DNA of 64,000 nucleotides from the NCBI RefSeq assembly GCF_017353185.1, contig NZ_JAFMYV010000016.1, positions 1 to 64,000 of the forward strand. The letters are read 5' to 3'. The notes beneath the pieces are model-generated. The model worked only from the letters and a program-made list of their open reading frames with translations. It made no database searches and had not been told where the DNA came from. Each line of letters begins with the position of its first letter. Position 1 is the stretch's first letter. This stretch comes from Fibrella rubiginis. GTDB taxonomy: Bacteria; Bacteroidota; Bacteroidia; Cytophagales; Spirosomataceae. Shown here piece by piece: positions 10,668 to 18,370 of this stretch. A program made the position numbers and the translations under genes.

Positions 10668-10732
10668 CACTCCCCAACACCTCCGAGGAAGCCCGCCAGC
10701 GCAACCGCTGTATCGAGTGGCATGTGTTGTAA
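10667..10732 (+). pseudogene. 3'-end remnant of an OmpA-type gene
   Basis: These 66 bases encode ALPNTSEEARQRNRCIEWHV and a final L, then stop, and align without gaps to the last 21 codons plus stop of the OmpA-type gene at 9564-9629, with 9 base differences by eye. Nothing upstream of it is retained. It is therefore either a short duplication made when the block at 9630-10666 arrived, or the last piece of a deleted tandem paralogue. Confidence 0.85.
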
Positions 10733-10931
10733 GGGATTGCCAATAGTGATGAACTCTCTCTTCACCCAACGCCAACAGGTACTGATGGTGGGCGAATAAC
10801 TCAACTGAACACACGTACTTGAACCCTTATATACCTGTTCGGTTGGGCTGAAAACCGTTCTCACTGGCGAGCATCTTGTCAGAAGTGACCTGCCCACGTG
10901 GAGCGCATCACAACCCACCGTCCAAGCCTTT

Positions 10932-11516
10932 TCAATTTACTGTTAGAGATACATCATCGAAATAAACACTTCCAGTCGTTTTGGGCAAATAGACCAGAAA
11001 AAATAATAAATTATCGACGTTACCCGGAAACGAATCTACTGTTACACTGTACTCTGTAAATTCTTTTACATCGTTAATTGACATTTTGCCTTGGGTAGTC
11101 ATAAAGAAAGCTGTTTTACCATCTTTATCACCCCGAATCACCAAAGACACGCCACTACCCTTCATGTTGACCGTCTTTATTTTGGCCTTTAATGTCAACT
11201 TAGCTGCCACTGGAATATCTTTAATTGGTATGTTCTGCTGACCATAATAGCAGAATGCAGAATCGTTTTTAACTGTGTTACAGTTGATTTTTAACGAGTA
11301 CTGAGGGGAAGCCGCACTCTCTGCGGTGAAGCCCTGGTCATATCCGTTCGGATTAGCTTGGTTTGGTGTACTAAAGTTGAAAAACCAGCCTTGATATTTT
11401 TGCTCTATATCCCCGTTCGTAACAAGTGGAGCCTGAGGTTGTGCCTCCTCCTTCTTACACGCATTGAACAATAGGGCAACAGATAACACGAGAACGGAGC
11501 AACGAAGTAGGTGCAT
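10932..11516 (-). CDS. Lipoprotein, carbohydrate-binding-like fold
   Basis: 194 residues. Lipobox LFNAC after a hydrophobic stretch, then Lys/Glu/Pro linker and a beta-rich domain. The ending GSVYFDDVSLTVN is typical of jelly-roll modules of the CBM4/9-like or discoidin type, which often end in YFDDV. Binding partner unknown. Base composition is more AT-rich than its neighbours, which may indicate recent acquisition. The gap 10733-10931 holds no gene that I can support. Confidence 0.75.
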   Translation of the reverse strand: MHLLRCSVLVLSVALLFNACKKEEAQPQAPLVTNGDIEQKYQGWFFNFSTPNQANPNGYDQGFTAESAASPQYSLKINCNTVKNDSAFCYYGQQNIPIKDIPVAAKLTLKAKIKTVNMKGSGVSLVIRGDKDGKTAFFMTTQGKMSINDVKEFTEYSVTVDSFPGNVDNLLFFLVYLPKTTGSVYFDDVSLTVN

Positions 11517-12044
11517 GTCAGTAGCTGTTTAGTTGATGGGCAAACAATTCTTTAACCTTTCTAATTGGGGCATTTAGCTTGTCACCCGTGGCCCCGAAAT
11601 GGAAGTAAAAAACCCGCCTTGCGGGAGGTACGGACTGTCAACCGAAACTCGCCCCACAAGCACTTTATGGACTTTTCACCCAACAAGTTAAAGTACGCAA
11701 AGTCGCGGAACTACATTAGCTTGATTGTTAGTACGTTGTAATTCCGCGATTTGGTTTTAGCGTAACAACCAAGCGAATGTGTTGACAATATATATAACGC
11801 TACCTCTATTGCCAACTATACTTGTTAAGCGTGTGCATTCCTAGCTTGGGGTGTTTCAGGCACAGGGGTAGTTGGCCGCTGCTGCTGTAACATTGGTGTT
11901 GTTTGTGCCTACTTTAAGCACGAGATACTGCCACAGCCATACCCTACCAAATTAGCCGGTTAAGTTGGTTTCTTAAACCATGACTGCCTGCCCGCGTTTA
12001 GGCCTGTGTCCGCTTGTCGGTACAGTTTCTTACCCAAACGATTT
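11517..12044. other. 528-bp gap without a protein gene; possible small RNA on the minus strand
   Basis: No credible reading frame. On the minus strand there is a terminator-like sequence (CCCGC-AAG-GCGGG then TTTTTT, bases 11625-11607) and, upstream of it, a 13-bp stem (11749-11737 with 11715-11703). That stem is continuous with a U-G wobble on the minus strand but has an A/C mismatch on the plus strand. Both point to a structured transcript read leftward. I could not assign it to tmRNA, RNase P RNA, SRP RNA or 6S RNA. Confidence 0.35.
11607..11625 (-). terminator. Short intrinsic terminator on the minus strand
   Basis: Five GC pairs around a 3-nt loop followed by six Ts in the minus direction. 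No protein gene reads into it from the right, so it is an orphan terminator. Confidence 0.5.
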
Positions 12045-13205
12045 ATGAAAGCAGCAGTCTTCCACAAAGTCGGCGACATCCGTTACGAAACGATGGATGA
12101 TCCCAAAATTGAGCAGTCACGCGATGTCGTCCTGCGCGTTACGTCAACGGCCATCTGCGGCTCTGACCTCCACATCTACGACGGCTTTCTGCCCCAGCTT
12201 CGCAACGAGGTGCTGGGCCACGAGTTCATGGGCATCGTAGAGGAAGTGGGCAAAGACGTGACCAACCTTAAAAAAGGCGACCGCGTGGTAGTTCCCTTCA
12301 CCATAGCCTGTGGGAAGTGCTTTTTCTGCCAGAATCACCACGAAATGCACTGCGAGAACTCGAACCCCGAATTCTACGGTCCCGACGGTGGTGTACTGAC
12401 CGAAAAAGGCGGCGGCCTGTTCGGCTACTCCGACCTCTACGGCGGCTACAACGGCGGTCAGGCGCAGTACGTCCGCGTGCCCTACGCCGATTATGGCCTG
12501 CGCCACGTGCCCGAAGAGTTGAAAGACGAGCAGGTGCTGTTTTTGTCCGACATCTTCCCGACGGGCTGGAGTTCTATTGAGTGGGGCGAGTTGAAAGGCG
12601 GCGAAACGGTAGCCATTTTCGGGTCGGGACCGGTGGGGCTGATGGCTCAGAAATCGGCCTGGATACAGGGTGCCGGTCGTGTTATTGCCATCGACCCGGT
12701 CAATTACCGGCTGGAGCGGGCACGGCGTGTCAACAAGGTGGAAACGCTGAATCCACACGAGGTCGATGTGATCGAAGCCATCCGCAACATGACCGACGGG
12801 CGTGGAGCCGACCTTTGCGTTGATGCCGTGGGTATGGAAGCCGAGCGGTCTATTCTGGATAAAGCCAAAGCCGTTATCAACCTCGAAAAAGGCACCGTGA
12901 GCGTGCTGGAGCAATGTTTTCAGGCCGTACGCCGGGGTGGCATCGTGTCGGTAGTAGGCGTATACGGCGCTATGTTCGACAATTTCCCGGTGGGTCGAAT
13001 TTTCGACAAAGGGATTACCATTAAGCAGGGCCAGTCGTTTGTTCATAAGAACATCGACCACCTGCTCGACCTGGTTGTACAGGGCAAAGTTGTCCTCGAC
13101 GACATCGTATCGCACGTGCTGCCCCTAACGGAAATCTCACGCGCCTACGACATTTTCAAGAAGAAAGAAGACGACTGCACGAAGGTGATTCTGAAACCAT
13201 TTTAA
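12045..13205 (+). CDS. Zinc-dependent alcohol dehydrogenase, formaldehyde-dehydrogenase-like
   Basis: 386-residue medium-chain dehydrogenase/reductase. Catalytic zinc site: ICGSDLH and GHEFMGIVEEVG; structural zinc cysteines in CGKCFFCQNHHEMHC; NAD-binding GSGPVGLMA. The extended GLRHVPEELKDEQVLFLSDIFPTGW region matches the glutathione-independent formaldehyde dehydrogenase/FdhA-like branch, so formaldehyde or another small alcohol or aldehyde is the likely substrate. ATG 12045 aligns with the family; the upstream extension does not. The TAA stop sits in the next repeat arm, followed by an SDR gene. Confidence 0.9.
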   Translation: MKAAVFHKVGDIRYETMDDPKIEQSRDVVLRVTSTAICGSDLHIYDGFLPQLRNEVLGHEFMGIVEEVGKDVTNLKKGDRVVVPFTIACGKCFFCQNHHEMHCENSNPEFYGPDGGVLTEKGGGLFGYSDLYGGYNGGQAQYVRVPYADYGLRHVPEELKDEQVLFLSDIFPTGWSSIEWGELKGGETVAIFGSGPVGLMAQKSAWIQGAGRVIAIDPVNYRLERARRVNKVETLNPHEVDVIEAIRNMTDGRGADLCVDAVGMEAERSILDKAKAVINLEKGTVSVLEQCFQAVRRGGIVSVVGVYGAMFDNFPVGRIFDKGITIKQGQSFVHKNIDHLLDLVVQGKVVLDDIVSHVLPLTEISRAYDIFKKKEDDCTKVILKPF

Positions 13206-13310
13206 GGATTTACGATGTACGACTTACGATGTACGATTTATTGCTTACGCCACCCTGCTCATGCGTCAGCAACAAATCGTACATCGTAAGTCGTACATCG
13301 TAAATCCTTA
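13203..13310. repeat. Heptamer-arm inverted repeat, TTTACGA type
   Basis: 48-bp arms of 7-bp units (TTTACGA, TGTACGA, CTTACGA), then the core TTGCTTACGC/GCGTCAGCAA. The stop codon of the dehydrogenase is the first triplet of the left arm. Confidence 0.93.
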
Positions 13311-13328
13311 CGTTCAAATACACAACAC

Positions 13329-14381
13329 ATGGAAACCCAACAAAACGGAAAAACAGCCCTGATCACGGGCGCATCGAGCGGCATTGGCCGTGAACTCACT
13401 CGTCTTTTCGCCAAGGATGGCTACAACCTCGTGCTCGTGGGGCGCGACGAAGAAGGTCTGAATCAGATAGCGGGCATGTTTTACAATCAATACGGCACCG
13501 AAACGACCGTTATCAGCAAAGACCTGTCGGACCCGAAAGCCCCCGACGAAATCTATGCCGAGACGAGCGGCAAGCAGATCGACGTGCTGGTGAACGATGC
13601 CGGTTTCGGCGAATATGGCATGTTTGCCACCGAAACCGATCTGCAACGGGAACTGGACATGGTACAGGTCAATGCGGTGGCGCTGGTGCACCTGACCAAG
13701 CTGTATCTGAAAGACATGGTAGCCCACAACGAGGGTAAAATTCTGATGCTCGGCTCGGAAGTGTCGGTATTTCCCAACCCGCTGATGGCCGTTTACGGGG
13801 CGACGAAGGCGTTTATCAAGTCGTTTTCGGAGGCTATCCGTAATGAACTGAAAGACACCAACGTGACCGTGACGGTGCTGATGCCGGGTGCGACCAACAC
13901 GAATTTCTTTAAAACCGCTGGGGCCGAAAATGTGAAGGGTGCCGACCCCAACAAAACCGCCGACCCCGCCGCCGTGGCTAAAGAAGGCTACGAGGCCCTG
14001 ATGAGTGGCAAGGACCATGTGGTGGCCGGCTGGATGAACAAAGCCCGCGTGGCGATGGCCCACATCCTGCCCGACCCACTGCTGGCAAAAGGAGTACGTA
14101 GCGATATGACGCCAAAAGAAGAAGCCGAAGAAAATCAGAAGCAAACGATTGCGGTGGCCCTTGCCGTAGGCATCGGTATTATTGGTGGCCTGTGGTTGCT
14201 ATCCCGCAAACGCGACGATTTTGGTATCAGCAACTACAATAAGGCCAAGTATTACTACAAAGGCAAAAAAGCCCAGTATAAAGCCAAAAGTGCCCTCTCA
14301 GACATCGCTGACACGGTAGCCGATACGGTCAAAAGCGCCTACAATGGTGCCAAAAGTAAGGTAGAAGAGGTAGTAGGATAA
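13329..14381 (+). CDS. Short-chain dehydrogenase with a C-terminal membrane tail
   Basis: 350 residues. Residues 8-250 form a classical SDR: TGASSGIG cofactor motif, NDAG in place of the commoner NNAG, and YGATK catalytic Tyr-Lys. About 100 further residues follow, with one transmembrane helix (TIAVALAVGIGIIGGLWLLS), a basic stop-transfer sequence and a Tyr/Lys/Ala-rich helical tail ending in a VADTVKSAYNGAKSKVEE pattern. The tail resembles YtxH-type stress-associated membrane proteins. A fusion of an SDR to such a tail is unusual. Substrate unknown. Confidence 0.85.
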   Translation: METQQNGKTALITGASSGIGRELTRLFAKDGYNLVLVGRDEEGLNQIAGMFYNQYGTETTVISKDLSDPKAPDEIYAETSGKQIDVLVNDAGFGEYGMFATETDLQRELDMVQVNAVALVHLTKLYLKDMVAHNEGKILMLGSEVSVFPNPLMAVYGATKAFIKSFSEAIRNELKDTNVTVTVLMPGATNTNFFKTAGAENVKGADPNKTADPAAVAKEGYEALMSGKDHVVAGWMNKARVAMAHILPDPLLAKGVRSDMTPKEEAEENQKQTIAVALAVGIGIIGGLWLLSRKRDDFGISNYNKAKYYYKGKKAQYKAKSALSDIADTVADTVKSAYNGAKSKVEEVVG

Positions 14382-14541
14382 GGAAGTTTAAGGTGAAGCG
14401 GTTTTGGGTGTTTTATCATCCCGACGCCAGGAGGGATCTACTTTCCTTCAAGCCTGTTGTGAGACAGGAAAGTAGATCCCTCCTGGCGTCGGGATGACAA
14501 AACACCCAAAACCGCTTCACCTTAAACTTCCTTACCCTACC
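14372..14541. repeat. Composite long inverted repeat between convergent genes
   Basis: Outer arm contains AAGGAAGTTTAAGGTGAAGC and the inner module is CATCCCGACGCCAGGAGGGA. The arms are nearly perfect over about 70 bp. It lies between convergent SDR and acyl-CoA dehydrogenase genes and contains the SDR stop codon. Confidence 0.92.
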
Positions 14542-15753
14542 CTATTTAAACGCCGAAATACCCGTGATCTCGGCCCCCAGAATCAACAGGTGAATGTCGT
14601 GGGTGCCCTCGTAGGTCACGACTGATTCGAGGTTCATCAGGTGGCGCATGATGGGGTAATCCCCGGTGATGCCCATGCCACCGAGGAGTTGGCGGCTGGT
14701 GCGGGCCACGCGCAGGGCCATATCGACGTTATCGCGCTTGGCGAGGGATATCTGGGCTGTGGTGGCCGTACCCGCGTTCTTGAGCATACCCAACCGCCAG
14801 CAAAGCAACTGCGCCTTGGTAATATCGGTCAGCATTTCGGCTAACTTCTTCTGTATCAACTGAAACGACGCAATTGGTTTGTCGAACTGGATGCGTTCGA
14901 GCGCATATTTCCGGGCGGCCTCGTAGCAGTCCATAGCGGCACCCACCGCCCCCCAGGCAATACCGTAGCGGGCCTGATCGAGGCATTGCAATGGTGCTTT
15001 CAGGCCAGCCGCTTCAGGCAACAGGTTTTCTTTGGGCACCTTCACGTCGGTAAAAGTCAACTCGCCCGTGCGGCTGGCGCGGAGCGACCATTTCCGCTCG
15101 ATCTCGTTGGCGGAGAAACCCTCCATACCGCGTTCTACGATGAGACCGCGAATTTTACCCTGCTCGTTTTTGGCCCATACCACGGCGATGTCGGCAATGG
15201 GCGCGTTGGTGATCCAGAGCTTCGACCCGTTGAGCAAAAAGTAGTCAGAGCGCTCAATAAAGGCCGTTGTCATACCACCGGGGTCCGACCCGTGGTTGGC
15301 TTCGGTGAGGCCAAAGCAGCCTACCAGTTCACCCTTGGCCAGCCGGGGCAGGTACTTGGCTTTCTGGTCGTTGGAGCCAAACGCGTAGATCGGGTACATC
15401 ACCAGTGAGCTTTGCACCGACACCGTTGAGCGCATGCCTGAGTCGCCCCGTTCAATCTCCTGCATCATCAGTCCGTAGCTGATCTGGTCTAGACCACCAC
15501 CGCCATACGCAACCGGGATGGTGGAGCCAAACGCACCAATTTGCCCGAATTTGGCTAAAATGCCCTCCGGAAATTCAGCCCGCTGAGCGTAGTCGTCGAT
15601 GGTGGGGGTAATTTCGCGCTTCACGAAATCGCGCATCGCCGACCGCACGAGCTTCTGTTCAGCCGTGAGCAAATCGTCGATCTGGTAAAAATCCGGCGAC
15701 TCAAACTGGTCGGTTTTCAGGCGGGGCGAGGTTACTGTGGGTTGAGCTTGCAT
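14542..15753 (-). CDS. Acyl-CoA dehydrogenase, glutaryl-CoA dehydrogenase-like
   Basis: FAD flavoprotein of about 403 residues that oxidises acyl-CoA thioesters. Visible features: the FGLTEANHGSDPGGM FAD-binding motif, WITNAPIAD, the SRQLLGGMGI helix, and the catalytic Glu in VTYEGTHDIHLLILG. This last segment and the ending ITGISAF resemble glutaryl-CoA dehydrogenases, pointing to lysine/tryptophan breakdown; another short-chain substrate cannot be excluded. The start at 15753 (MQAQPTVTSP) is preferred, since upstream residues (MAEYFVWHQQ) look non-homologous. Confidence 0.88.
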   Translation of the reverse strand: MQAQPTVTSPRLKTDQFESPDFYQIDDLLTAEQKLVRSAMRDFVKREITPTIDDYAQRAEFPEGILAKFGQIGAFGSTIPVAYGGGGLDQISYGLMMQEIERGDSGMRSTVSVQSSLVMYPIYAFGSNDQKAKYLPRLAKGELVGCFGLTEANHGSDPGGMTTAFIERSDYFLLNGSKLWITNAPIADIAVVWAKNEQGKIRGLIVERGMEGFSANEIERKWSLRASRTGELTFTDVKVPKENLLPEAAGLKAPLQCLDQARYGIAWGAVGAAMDCYEAARKYALERIQFDKPIASFQLIQKKLAEMLTDITKAQLLCWRLGMLKNAGTATTAQISLAKRDNVDMALRVARTSRQLLGGMGITGDYPIMRHLMNLESVVTYEGTHDIHLLILGAEITGISAFK

Positions 15754-15881
15754 AGGGCCAAAACAAGAATTAGCGCGGGCTTGTTGGTGCCACACAAAGT
15801 ATTCTGCCACAAAATACGGCTTTGGCCATAAACATAATCAGCCCCGGTGCCCACTCGCCAGAGGCTGCGGTAATTCAGTAT

Positions 15882-16552
15882 ATGCCCCAACCCATCAAAG
15901 CCGCCTTGTTCGACATGGACGGTGTGCTGATCGACAACGCCCACTTCCACCGGCAAAACTGGTTTGCCTTCGCCGAGCGTCACGGGCGACCCATTACCCA
16001 CGAACAGTACGATCAGTTTATCAACGGCCGGGTAGCGGCGGCTTCCATTCCCTACGTGCTGGGCCGCGATCTGCACACCGACGAACTGACGCCACTCGCC
16101 ACCGCGCTGGATGGTAGCTACCGACAGTTGTACGCCCCGCACCTGACGCCCACTACGGGCCTGAAAACGTTTCTGGCTTACCTGAAAACCCAGCACGTCC
16201 TGTGCGCGGTGGGCAGCTCGGCCCCGCCGGAAACATTGACTTCGTACTGGATGGCCTCTCGATCCGCTCCGCTTTCCAGACGCTGGTGGATGCGTCGATG
16301 ATCAGCCGCGGTAAGCCCGACCCGGAGATTTACCTGACTGCGGCCAGTCGGATGGGGGCTGAGCCGGGTCAGTGTGTGGTGTTTGAAGATGCCTTTTCGG
16401 GCATCGAAGCGGGCCTGCGGGCCAACATGCGCGTGGTGGCGCTGGCTACAACCCACACCCGCGCCGAACTCGCCAATGCCGGTGCCAACCTCATCATCGA
16501 CCACTTCGCTGACCCCGCCCTGCTTCCGTGGCTAGGTCAGCAAACCCACTGA
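15882..16552 (+). pseudogene. HAD-family sugar phosphatase/phosphoglucomutase-like gene with a frameshift
   Basis: The first frame encodes KAALFDMDGVLIDN (HAD motif I with the nucleophilic Asp) to AVGSSAPPE (motif II). The second encodes NIDFVLDGLSIRSAF, then SRGKPDPEIYLTAA (motif III Lys) and CVVFEDAFSGIEAG (motif IV). They join if one A is restored in GGAAAC at 16229-16234. The restored gene would have 223 codons plus stop, normal for the beta-phosphoglucomutase-like subfamily. All catalytic motifs survive, so this is either a very recent mutation, a phase-variable A run, or a sequencing error. The ROK kinase gene starts 5 bp downstream. Confidence 0.85.
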
Positions 16553-16557
16553 CAATC

Positions 16558-17490
16558 ATGCATGTAGGCATCGAAATTGGGGGCACCAAGCTTCAGCTTG
16601 TGGTGGCCGACCCTCAGGGGCCGATCCGTCAACGGTTCCACCGGGCTATTGAACCGGGCACTAACGCTACGGCTATTCTGGCCTGGATTGAGCAGGCAAT
16701 GAGCCAGTTAGCCACGCCGCCCAGTGCCATTGGCGTGGGTTTTGGCGGGCCGGTCGATGCCGAAACGGGACAGATCATCACCTCGCATCAGGTGTCGGGC
16801 TGGTCGGGGGTGAACCTGACCAACTGGCTTCGGGAGCGCACGGGGGTCACGCGGGTATGCGTCGAAAATGATGCGAACGTGGCTGCGCTGGGTGAAGCTT
16901 TGCGCGGTGCAGGACAAGGCTACCGGCATGTGTTCTACGTGACGCTGGGCAGTGGCGTGGGCGGCGGCATGGTCATCGACGGGCAACTGTACCGGGGTGC
17001 CCGACCCGGCGAAGCCGAAATTGGCCACGTATGGGTTACGCCACCCACCGAGCAGTCGCCCGGACAAACGCTGGAACAGGCCACATCGGGTTGGGCCGTT
17101 GACCGGCAAATTCGCAACCGGCTACCCCAACTTCCGCCCCATTCACCCCTGCGACGCTATGTTGATATGGCCGGTCAGCCCGGCGGCGAGGCCCGTTGGC
17201 TGGCTCCTGCCCTGGCCGACCATGACCCCGCCGCGCAGCAGCTAGTGCAACAGCTTGGCCGCATGATTGCGCTGGGGTTATCACACGTGGTTCATCTGTT
17301 TCACCCAGACGTGCTGGTACTCGGCGGCGGCCTGTCGCTCATCGGCGAACCGTTGCGGCAGGCTGTGGAGACGGCCCTTCCACCATTGGTCATGGCCGCT
17401 TTTCAACCACCACCCGCCGTCCGGCTGGCCCAACTAGGTACCGACGTAGTACCCGTTGGCGCACTGGCAATGCTAGGAGGTGAGAAGTGA
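16558..17490 (+). CDS. ROK-family sugar kinase
   Basis: 310 residues. N-terminal ATP phosphate-binding motif GIEIGGTKLQLVV, catalytic VENDANVAALGE, glycine motif TLGSGVGGG and C-terminal VLGGGLSL. ROK kinases phosphorylate glucose, fructose, N-acetylglucosamine or allose. The CxCGxxGC zinc motif common in the family is missing here: the equivalent region reads LEQATSGWAVDR. It starts 5 bp after the HAD gene, so the two are probably cotranscribed for a shared sugar-phosphate pathway. Confidence 0.88.
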   Translation: MHVGIEIGGTKLQLVVADPQGPIRQRFHRAIEPGTNATAILAWIEQAMSQLATPPSAIGVGFGGPVDAETGQIITSHQVSGWSGVNLTNWLRERTGVTRVCVENDANVAALGEALRGAGQGYRHVFYVTLGSGVGGGMVIDGQLYRGARPGEAEIGHVWVTPPTEQSPGQTLEQATSGWAVDRQIRNRLPQLPPHSPLRRYVDMAGQPGGEARWLAPALADHDPAAQQLVQQLGRMIALGLSHVVHLFHPDVLVLGGGLSLIGEPLRQAVETALPPLVMAAFQPPPAVRLAQLGTDVVPVGALAMLGGEK

Positions 17491-17520
17491 GGTGACCGCT
17501 GGCGTGACTCTGCGCATCGT

Positions 17521-17680
17521 GCCCTTCGTCCGGCTCAGGGTGAGTGGGGGGCTTTCTTTGTCATCCCGACGCAGGAGGGATCTAGTCTCCTTCAAGCAGA
17601 TTCTGAGTTAGGAAAGTAGATCCCTCCTGCGTCGGGATGACAAAGAAAGCCCCCCACTCACCCTGAGCCAGCCGCAGGGC
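17521..17680. repeat. Composite inverted repeat: GGCTCAGGGTGA outer module, CATCCCGAC inner module
   Basis: Outer arms carry GGCTCAGGGTGAGTGGGGGG, and inner arms carry TTTGTCATCCCGACGCAGGA. It lies between convergent ROK and SIS genes. The order of modules is the same as at 20067-20223. Confidence 0.92.
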
Positions 17681-17720
17681 TTGAAACGCGGAGCCACCAG
17701 AGCGCATAGCTACCTACTTC

Positions 17721-18290
17721 TTAGCTCTCCACTTCCCCTTCAATAAAGCAGTAACAAAGCAGGTGACAGATGGTCATTTGGGCGTCTTCGACGCGGCCGA
17801 AATGGGTGTCGGGCAGGCGGATGTGCTCGGTGGCTATGTCGGCCAGTTTGCCGCCGTTGCCACCCACCAGGGCCAGCGTGGTTAGGGCATGGTCGTTGGC
17901 CCACTCCACCGCCTTCACCACGTTGGGCGACGACCCACTCACGCTCAGGGCCAGCACCAGATCGCCGGGGCGGGCGTAATTTTGAAGCTGTCCGGCGTAC
18001 ACGTCTTCGTAGGCATAATCATTGCCCAGGGCCGTTATCCAGGAGATGCTTTCGTTCAGACAAAGGCACCGAAACCGCTTCCCCATACGATCTGAGGCAC
18101 TTTTACCCAGGTCCGTCACAAAATGCGAGGCGTTCATGGCGCTGCCGCCGTTGCCGAAAACAAACAACTGCCGCTCATCGACCCAAGCCTGATGCAGCAT
18201 AGCCGCCCAACGGGTCACCGTGTCAATAGGAATAGTCTGATAAAGCGCTTGCTGTTTCGCAAGGTAATCGGTGAAATAGGCGGTTGTCAT
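17721..18290 (-). CDS. SIS-domain sugar isomerase (GmhA-like)
   Basis: 189 residues forming one SIS domain, with FGNGGSAMNASHFVTDLG and LSVSGSSPNVV binding the sugar phosphate. Closest in layout to sedoheptulose-7-phosphate isomerase GmhA (also about 190 residues), which starts ADP-heptose synthesis for the LPS core. The other heptose genes are not in the window. The neighbouring HAD phosphatase and ROK kinase make a small sugar-phosphate group, although this gene is convergent with them. Confidence 0.82.
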   Translation of the reverse strand: MTTAYFTDYLAKQQALYQTIPIDTVTRWAAMLHQAWVDERQLFVFGNGGSAMNASHFVTDLGKSASDRMGKRFRCLCLNESISWITALGNDYAYEDVYAGQLQNYARPGDLVLALSVSGSSPNVVKAVEWANDHALTTLALVGGNGGKLADIATEHIRLPDTHFGRVEDAQMTICHLLCYCFIEGEVES

Positions 18291-18323
18291 ATACGTTCAG
18301 CGAAAGTTCAGGCGTAAAATTGG

Positions 18324-18331
18324 TAAATTTG
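18324..18331 (+). promoter_or_regulatory. Promoter -7 box TAAATTTG for the FAD oxidoreductase
   Basis: Matches TAnnTTTG, 39 bp before the ATG at 18371, in the divergent gap shared with the SIS gene. No second box was assigned. Confidence 0.5.
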
Positions 18332-18370
18332 CGCTTGCGTTGCCGGATAAACACCGGCCCATTTTTCCGT

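Noticed and set aside
9630..10732. Insertion sequence at the toxin-antitoxin locus
   Set aside because: No transposase gene or terminal inverted repeats at the block ends; only the 66-bp duplication is seen.
11517..12044. tmRNA or 6S RNA in the non-coding gap
   Set aside because: A minus-strand stretch reading TNNTNVTAAAA suggested a tag peptide, but it has no stop after AA and no tRNA-Ala-like ends; 6S features were not visible either.
12144..13115. 323-codon ORF opposite the alcohol dehydrogenase
   Set aside because: Antisense shadow without domain features.
16558..18290. Complete ADP-heptose pathway
   Set aside because: Only a GmhA-like isomerase is present; HldE/HldD-type genes are absent and the HAD protein is of the phosphoglucomutase type, not GmhB.
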